Assembly (NCBI GenBank): GCA_035063885.1
Contig: JAPSFM010000110.1
Coordinates: 1-17,470, forward strand
Origin: CAADGY01 sp900696665
GTDB lineage: Bacteria > Acidobacteriota > Terriglobia > Bryobacterales > Bryobacteraceae
Reading direction: 5' to 3'
DNA: 17,470 nt
Shown here: positions 13,636 through 17,470 of the stretch, in pieces
Numbering within the stretch: the first letter of the stretch is position 1
Layout: every line of letters starts with the position of its first letter
Translations under genes and position numbers: made by a program
The notes under the pieces: generated by a model
What the model saw: the letters and a program-made list of their open reading frames with translations, nothing else
Told to the model about the DNA's origin: nothing
Databases searched by the model: none

Positions 13636-14656
13636 TCATGAAGCCTCCGCCAAAACGAAATTCAGGAAATCCTGGAAGACCCACTTATTCTTCAAAGTTC
13701 GATAGATGATGCCCAGGAACTTCCGCGCCAGTGCAATGATCGCCTTGCCGGCCCCGCAACGCGCTTTGACTTGCTCATAGAACCGCTTCAGGTACGGACT
13801 GTAGTTGGCCGCAATCAGCGCCGATTGCACCAGCGCCGTCCGGCCCAGTTTGGTTCCGCGTTTGTGAATCCGGCCGCTGTGTTCGGTTTCGTTCGAGTTC
13901 GACACCCGAGGCACGATTCCGAAGTAGCTCGCCAGGCGGCCCTCGCCGGCGAAGTCGTTCACGTCCCCGATCACGCTCAACAGAATCGCCCCCGTGATCT
14001 TGCCGATCCCCTTGATGCTCCTCAGGCCCTTGTGTCCCTCCAACTTGGAGCCTTCCTCGCCAATGGTCTTCTCCAACTCTGCAATGCTCTTGTTCAGGCT
14101 GCGGATCTGCTCCACGATCACCCGCAACTCGATCCGCACGATCTCGTCGAAGGGCAGCTCCAGTACTTCGTTGAGCGCCTTTTCGCTCCCCAGCGCTTCC
14201 TTGGGCAGGTTCAGCCCGCGCGCGCTCAGGATATTGTTGACCTTGTTCTTCAGCGCCCTGCGCAGTTTCACCAGCGTGTCGCGTGTCTGCGTCAGCGATG
14301 CCAACTGCCCGTGCTCTTTATCCTTCATGCGCACCTCCGGCAGCATGTTCTTCGACAAGTACAGCGCCAGCGCCCGCGCGCCGTGCGGCTTGGTCTTCTT
14401 CACCGATTGCCGGATCACCTTGAATTGGGTCCTGTTCACCACAACCACACGCGCCACGTGCGGAACCACCGCGTCGTAAAACAACCTCGTGTTGCCTGTG
14501 ATCTCCACCGCGATTTCGTCGCTGGGCCGCAGCTTCTTCACGAACTTCCCCAAATCCTCCAACTCCCACTCGGTCACGTACGTACGCGTTCTCCAGCCGC
14601 AGGCAACAGGTGAACCGGTTGCGGTGCAGATCGATGCCGATATATCGTTTTTCCAT
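13636..14656 (-). pseudogene. IS110-family transposase, frameshifted and missing two catalytic Asp
   Basis: The gene starts at ATG 14656 (MEKRYIGIDLHRNRF, catalytic Asp9 kept) behind an AGAGAGG Shine-Dalgarno. The frame breaks near 14580 and resumes as VTEWELEDLGKFVKKL, running to TGA 13636. Removing one ACGT-type 4-bp unit at 14576-14586 joins the parts as LENAYVTEWELEDL, giving about 338 aa, normal for the family. The RuvC-like domain keeps the Glu of AVEITGNTRLF. The usual KTDxxDA motif reads KTKPHGA, so the third and fourth acidic residues of the DEDD tetrad are Lys and Gly. The C-terminal Transposase_20 domain is intact (SIKGIGKITGAILLSVIG; SGRIHKRGTKLGR, with the likely catalytic Ser). 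It is therefore most likely inactive. Confidence 0.85.
14576..14586. repeat. ACGT tandem tetranucleotide repeat at the transposase frameshift
   Basis: ACGTACGTACG (2.75 copies of ACGT) sits exactly where the N-terminal and C-terminal transposase frames meet. Deleting one 4-bp unit restores a continuous IS110 reading frame. This points to slipped-strand duplication as the cause. Confidence 0.75.
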
Positions 14657-14880
14657 TCCTCTCTCCTGGTCGTTCGTTCTTCCAGGTCGAGTAGACTAAC
14701 TTTGCGGCGGTCTCCATACTCCTATTCGAGGTCGCTCGCGCGCCTCACGATGACCTTCGATCCACAGGTCTGACCAATCTCCTTTACGGGGTCAGAGCTC
14801 CAACAAGCCGATACAGCCTGTCTACTCCGGAAGCCGCCTCCAGGAGCTTACCGCCGGCCGTAGGGTCATGAGACATTCAT
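14657..14880 (-). ncRNA. IS110 non-coding leader, candidate bridge RNA
   Basis: About 220 nt upstream of the IS110 transposase, on the same strand, hold no convincing ORF but several possible stems. AGCTCC (14843-14848) pairs with GGAGCT (14796-14801), enclosing a 41-nt lobe. TCTGACC (14790-14796) pairs with GGTCAGA (14769-14775) around a 14-nt loop; the two stems share base 14796. A CCTGG/CCAGG hairpin lies nearer the start codon. In IS110-group elements such as IS621 the region upstream of the recombinase encodes the bridge RNA, of roughly this size with two guide-bearing internal loops. I have not aligned guide segments to donor or target, and a decayed element may carry a decayed RNA. The remaining 65 bp to the next gene (14881-14945) show nothing clear. 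Confidence 0.45.
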
Positions 14881-14945
14881 CTCATCTCCTTTCCGTCGAT
14901 TCTATGCTTCAACAGGGTGGCCGGACGCGCTAAATTTGTCAGAGG

Positions 14946-15539
14946 GTGCCGCTGCCAGATACCATTCGCGTCAAAATCAGCTCCGAAGCCGCGGAGTCGA
15001 TTTCTATTACCCCGGTTGTCACCCGCGATATGCCAATAGGCGAATTGCTGGAGATGATTCTCGGGGTCTCGGGCAAGGACGTGGAACGTGTCTTCGAAAT
15101 CCTTTCCCGTGGGTCGCACGTCAGCGGTGGGTCCCGCCTTCGGTGGACCGGATTGGCGCCCGCACGGGAGGATATTGAATCCGCCCTGGCGCGCCTGCCG
15201 GATGCGGAACCGGGGCGTACGTTCGATCCGCAGCGCTGCGCACGCGCCGTGCTCCGCGGAACTGGTACCCGCATTGACCTTCCGCGTTCGGCCGCCACCA
15301 GGCGCCGGTTGCTGCACCGGCATTCTTTTTGGGAACAGTTGCTCGATGTGCTGGCTTCCGAACAGATCGCCTACGTTACATATTCCTATAGCGAAAGGGC
15401 CGATGTTTATCGCGCTCAACTCGGCCCGGCGGGATTGTCCCGCCTGCGCCAAGGCGCCGGGCTGCTCGCGTATACCAAGCTCGAACAGCAGGTCCGCTCG
15501 GCTCCGATTACGTCGATCGATCTTTTCGTCGAGCGGTGA
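14946..15539 (+). CDS. Protein of unknown function, 197 aa
   Basis: I do not recognise the family. The product is soluble, with no signal peptide or membrane helix. Its N-terminal half (VKISSEAAESISITPVVTRD, then MPIGELLEMILGVSGKDVER) looks like an alpha/beta fold. The middle is Arg-rich (RSAATRRRLLHRHSFWEQLL) and the C-terminus ends in ITSIDLFVER. GTG 14946 is the first possible start after an in-frame TAA at 14931-14933. AGAGG abuts it without the usual spacing, so initiation may be leaderless or may occur at ATG 15030 (residue 29). The IS110 element lies immediately upstream and may have replaced the native promoter. The two genes downstream run in the same direction and could form an operon with it. 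Confidence 0.7.
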   Translation: MPLPDTIRVKISSEAAESISITPVVTRDMPIGELLEMILGVSGKDVERVFEILSRGSHVSGGSRLRWTGLAPAREDIESALARLPDAEPGRTFDPQRCARAVLRGTGTRIDLPRSAATRRRLLHRHSFWEQLLDVLASEQIAYVTYSYSERADVYRAQLGPAGLSRLRQGAGLLAYTKLEQQVRSAPITSIDLFVER

Positions 15540-15572
15540 AAAGAAGATATGATTTAGGAAGAAGCATCCAGC

Positions 15573-15827
15573 ATGGTTCGCAAGTTTCTCCAACATGTCG
15601 TCCCGGGCGTGATTCGCCCTCTGCGCGTGCTGTGGAATCAAGTCATTGGATTTGTATTTCTGGCGTTCGCGGTCTTTAGCAGCCGCTCGATCTATACGGC
15701 CGTCAAGGAATATGACGGCGATGCCGAAAGCCTGTTCCGCGTCGTGCTGACGGGATTCTTCGGTGCGATCATGGCCTATTTCGGGGTTTTCTCTTTCCTG
15801 CGCGCCCGCAAGATCTCCCGTTCATGA
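15573..15827 (+). CDS. Small two-helix membrane protein of unknown function
   Basis: The 84-aa product has two predicted membrane helices, at about 22-41 (NQVIGFVFLAFAVFSSRSIY) and 55-76 (LFRVVLTGFFGAIMAYFGVF). They are separated by a charged loop (VKEYDGDAES), and both ends are basic (MVRKF; RARKISRS). An AGGAAGA Shine-Dalgarno lies about 12 nt before ATG 15573. Its TGA overlaps the ATG of the methylmalonyl-CoA mutase gene (ATGA, 15824-15827), so the two are translationally coupled. Nothing in the sequence links it biochemically to the mutase, and the function is unknown. Confidence 0.8.
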   Translation: MVRKFLQHVVPGVIRPLRVLWNQVIGFVFLAFAVFSSRSIYTAVKEYDGDAESLFRVVLTGFFGAIMAYFGVFSFLRARKISRS

Positions 15828-17329
15828 ACCCTTCCATCGGGGAGCCCGGCAAATTTCCGTTTACCCGCGGCGTTTACCCCGGCATGTATCGAAGCCGCCT
15901 CTGGACCATGCGCCAGTATGCCGGCTTCGGCACAGCGGAAGAGAGCAACCGCCGCTACCGGTATCTTCTTTCCCAGGGCATCACTGGATTGTCGGTCGCC
16001 TTCGATCTACCAACGCAAATGGGCATGGACGCGGACCACCCGCTTGCAAAGGGCGAAGTCGGGCGTGTCGGAGTCGCCATCTGCTCGCTTCGCGATATGG
16101 AGCGGCTGTTTGAGGGCATCGACCTCGCGCGCATCACCACCTCGATGACCATCAACTCCACCGCGGCCGTTTTGCTTGCGATGTACGTGTTGGTGGCGAA
16201 GTCGCGGGGTGCGGATCTGCGAAAGTTGTCGGGAACGGTTCAGAACGACATTCTCAAGGAATACATCGCCCGCGGCACGTACATTTTTCCGCCGCGGCCA
16301 GCCATGCGAATCATCACGGACCTGTTCGCCTGGGCTGGCCGGGAGATTCCCGAGTGGAACACGATCTCCATCAGTGGCTATCACATCCGCGAAGCCGGCT
16401 CGACGGCCGTGCAGGAAGTGGCGTTCACCATGGCGAATGCGATCGCCTACATCCAGGCGGCACTCGATGCCGGTCTCGACCTCGATTCCTTCGCCCCACG
16501 GCTCTCATTTTTCTTCAACGCTCATAGCAACTTCCTGGAAGAGATTGCGAAGTACCGGGCTGTGCGGCGGCTCTACGCCCGCCTGATGAAAGAACGCTTC
16601 GGTGCAAAGAACCCGCGCTCCATGATGCTGCGGTTTCATGCGCAAACTGCCGGATCCACCCTGACGGCACAACAACCGGACGTGAACGTGATTCGCGTCA
16701 CGATGCAGGCGCTGGCCGCCGTCTTAGGAGGGGCACAGTCGCTGCACACCAATAGCCGCGACGAAGCGCTGTCGCTGCCCACCGAGGAATCCGCGCGGCT
16801 GGCGCTCCGGACGCAGCAGATCATCGGTTATGAAACCGGCATCACTTCTACGGCCGACCCCGCCGGAGGCAGCTACTATATCGAGCAGTTGACGGATTCC
16901 ATTGAAGCAGGCGCGCGCGAGTATCTGGATCGAATCGATGCCCTCGGTGGAACGCTCGCCGCTATTGAGAAGGGTTACATCCAGGGCGAGATTCAGAACG
17001 CGGCATACGAATACCAGAAAGCCATCGAGGAAGGCGAGTCAATCGTCGTGGGAGTGAATCGCTTCCGCATGGGAGAGGAGGCGCCGATTCCCACCTTCCG
17101 GCTGGACCCCACTATCGAGAACCAGCAGATCGAGAGTCTCCGGCAGGTGCGCGCTTCCCGCGACGCCGCCAGAGTAGGTAGCCGCCTGGAAGCGCTGGCT
17201 GCCGCCGCACGGAGTGGAGACAATCTTATGCCTCACATCGTTGATGCCGCCGAGGCTCACGCCACAGTGGGAGAAATTTCGGACTCGCTGCGCCAGGTGT
17301 TCGGGATCTATCGCGAAACCGGCGTCTGA
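15824..17329 (+). CDS. Methylmalonyl-CoA mutase, large (catalytic) subunit without B12 domain
   Basis: The 501-aa chain forms the CoA-binding TIM barrel of an acyl-CoA mutase that interconverts methylmalonyl-CoA and succinyl-CoA in propionate metabolism. It opens with FPFTRGVYPGMYRSRLWTMR (11-30). Tyr32 in RQYAGFG and Arg150 in EYIARGTYIFPP match residues typical of methylmalonyl-CoA mutase; isobutyryl-CoA mutases carry Phe and Gln there. His187 in SGYHIREAGST fits the catalytic histidine, and DPAGGSYYIE is conserved. The roughly 130-residue cobalamin-binding domain (DxHxxG) is absent, so it must be a separate small subunit, not found in the window. Start ATG 15824 overlaps the preceding gene. 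Substrate specificity beyond these residues is inferred. Confidence 0.92.
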   Translation: MNPSIGEPGKFPFTRGVYPGMYRSRLWTMRQYAGFGTAEESNRRYRYLLSQGITGLSVAFDLPTQMGMDADHPLAKGEVGRVGVAICSLRDMERLFEGIDLARITTSMTINSTAAVLLAMYVLVAKSRGADLRKLSGTVQNDILKEYIARGTYIFPPRPAMRIITDLFAWAGREIPEWNTISISGYHIREAGSTAVQEVAFTMANAIAYIQAALDAGLDLDSFAPRLSFFFNAHSNFLEEIAKYRAVRRLYARLMKERFGAKNPRSMMLRFHAQTAGSTLTAQQPDVNVIRVTMQALAAVLGGAQSLHTNSRDEALSLPTEESARLALRTQQIIGYETGITSTADPAGGSYYIEQLTDSIEAGAREYLDRIDALGGTLAAIEKGYIQGEIQNAAYEYQKAIEEGESIVVGVNRFRMGEEAPIPTFRLDPTIENQQIESLRQVRASRDAARVGSRLEALAAAARSGDNLMPHIVDAAEAHATVGEISDSLRQVFGIYRETGV

Positions 17330-17358
17330 TAGCCGCTGGCTTCGCTAACTAGCCCAAG

Positions 17359-17411
17359 TTCGTCACCACAGGGACGAAACCCGGCCTAAGCCATTGAAAA
17401 CAGGTTTAGGC
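17359..17411. other. Two adjacent hairpins after the mutase gene
   Basis: TTCGTC (17359-17364) pairs with GACGAA (17373-17378). GCCTAAGCC (17384-17392) pairs with GGTTTAGGC (17403-17411) over 9 bp including one G-U pair, with a 10-nt A-rich loop. They lie 30-80 bp beyond the mutase stop and may end its transcript, although no T run follows. The 141 bp after the mutase contain no identifiable gene; ATG 17451 behind TTGGAG could begin one that leaves the window. Confidence 0.4.
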
Positions 17412-17470
17412 GGTTACCGAGTCTACACTACATTCGCGATTGAGTTGGAGATGGCTTGGCAGGTTGACGC

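Larger units (their letters stand above)
13636..14875 (-). mobile_element. IS110-family insertion sequence (approximate limits)
   Basis: The element consists of the transposase pseudogene plus a non-coding leader of about 220 nt upstream of it, the layout of IS110-group elements. This family lacks terminal inverted repeats and usually makes no or very short target duplications, so exact ends cannot be set from one copy. The limits given are approximate. TCATGA occurs both at the transposase stop (13636-13641) and near the leader start (14866-14871), but a 6-bp palindrome is weak evidence for the ends. Confidence 0.6.

Noticed and set aside
14576..14586. Programmed ribosomal frameshift in the IS110 transposase
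   Set aside because: There is no slippery heptamer or downstream pseudoknot pattern, IS110 transposases are normally made from a single frame, and a 4-bp duplication explains the break fully.
13771..14613. 280-codon + strand frame opposite the IS110 transposase
   Set aside because: It is a His/Leu/Arg/Gln-rich mirror of the transposase reading frame with no domain features.
15525..15553. Promoter TTCGTC-17-TATGAT before the small membrane-protein gene
   Set aside because: The -10 is good, but the -35 is poor and lies within the upstream gene's last codons; not enough to call.
14877..15641. 254-codon minus-strand frame over the 197-aa unknown gene
   Set aside because: It reads through three separate units (IS edge, unknown gene, start of the membrane-protein gene) and has no motif; the + strand frames fit better with the coupled genes downstream.

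Overview
The window looks like chromosome of a GC-rich soil bacterium, most likely an acidobacterium of the Solibacter/Bryobacter type. This is inferred from a serine/threonine kinase fused to a long PD40 propeller, a Tat-exported TIM-barrel 'sugar isomerase', an orphan sigma-54 activator and a biosynthetic arginine decarboxylase. No rRNA or tRNA is present to fix the taxonomy.

Region 1 (1-5039, all + strand): a transposase remnant lies directly upstream of ruvA and ruvB (Holliday-junction branch migration). Tightly packed folK (folate synthesis) and a membrane kinase with a propeller domain follow. Region 2 (5040-7648): speA (arginine decarboxylase, TTG start) converges on a cytoplasmic cyclophilin. 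Region 3 (7649-9642): the stranded 3' end of a decayed DUF4097 gene, a receiver-less sigma-54 activator and an RlpA-like lipoprotein, the last two on the minus strand.

Region 4 (9776-10009) is the most striking part. It is a compact transcription unit: a near-consensus sigma-70 promoter, a 5'-terminal hairpin, a good Shine-Dalgarno, a 24-residue peptide with 11 lysines, and a textbook intrinsic terminator. The terminator is built into the last codons of the convergent midA gene. Region 5 (9972-13365): a 92-aa unknown protein coupled to midA on the minus strand, a divergent Tat-secreted TIM-barrel protein, and a secreted alpha/beta hydrolase preceded by an overlapping 35-codon ORF.

Region 6 (13366-14945) is a decayed IS110-family element. 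Its transposase gene is frameshifted by a 4-bp tandem duplication and has lost two catalytic aspartates. The roughly 220-nt leader can form several hairpins and is a candidate bridge RNA. A 167-nt nested palindrome lies just beyond the gene's 3' end. Region 7 (14946-17329, + strand): a conserved-looking unknown protein, a two-helix membrane protein, and the catalytic chain of methylmalonyl-CoA mutase, the last two overlapping by 4 bp. The final 141 bp hold two small hairpins and no identifiable gene.
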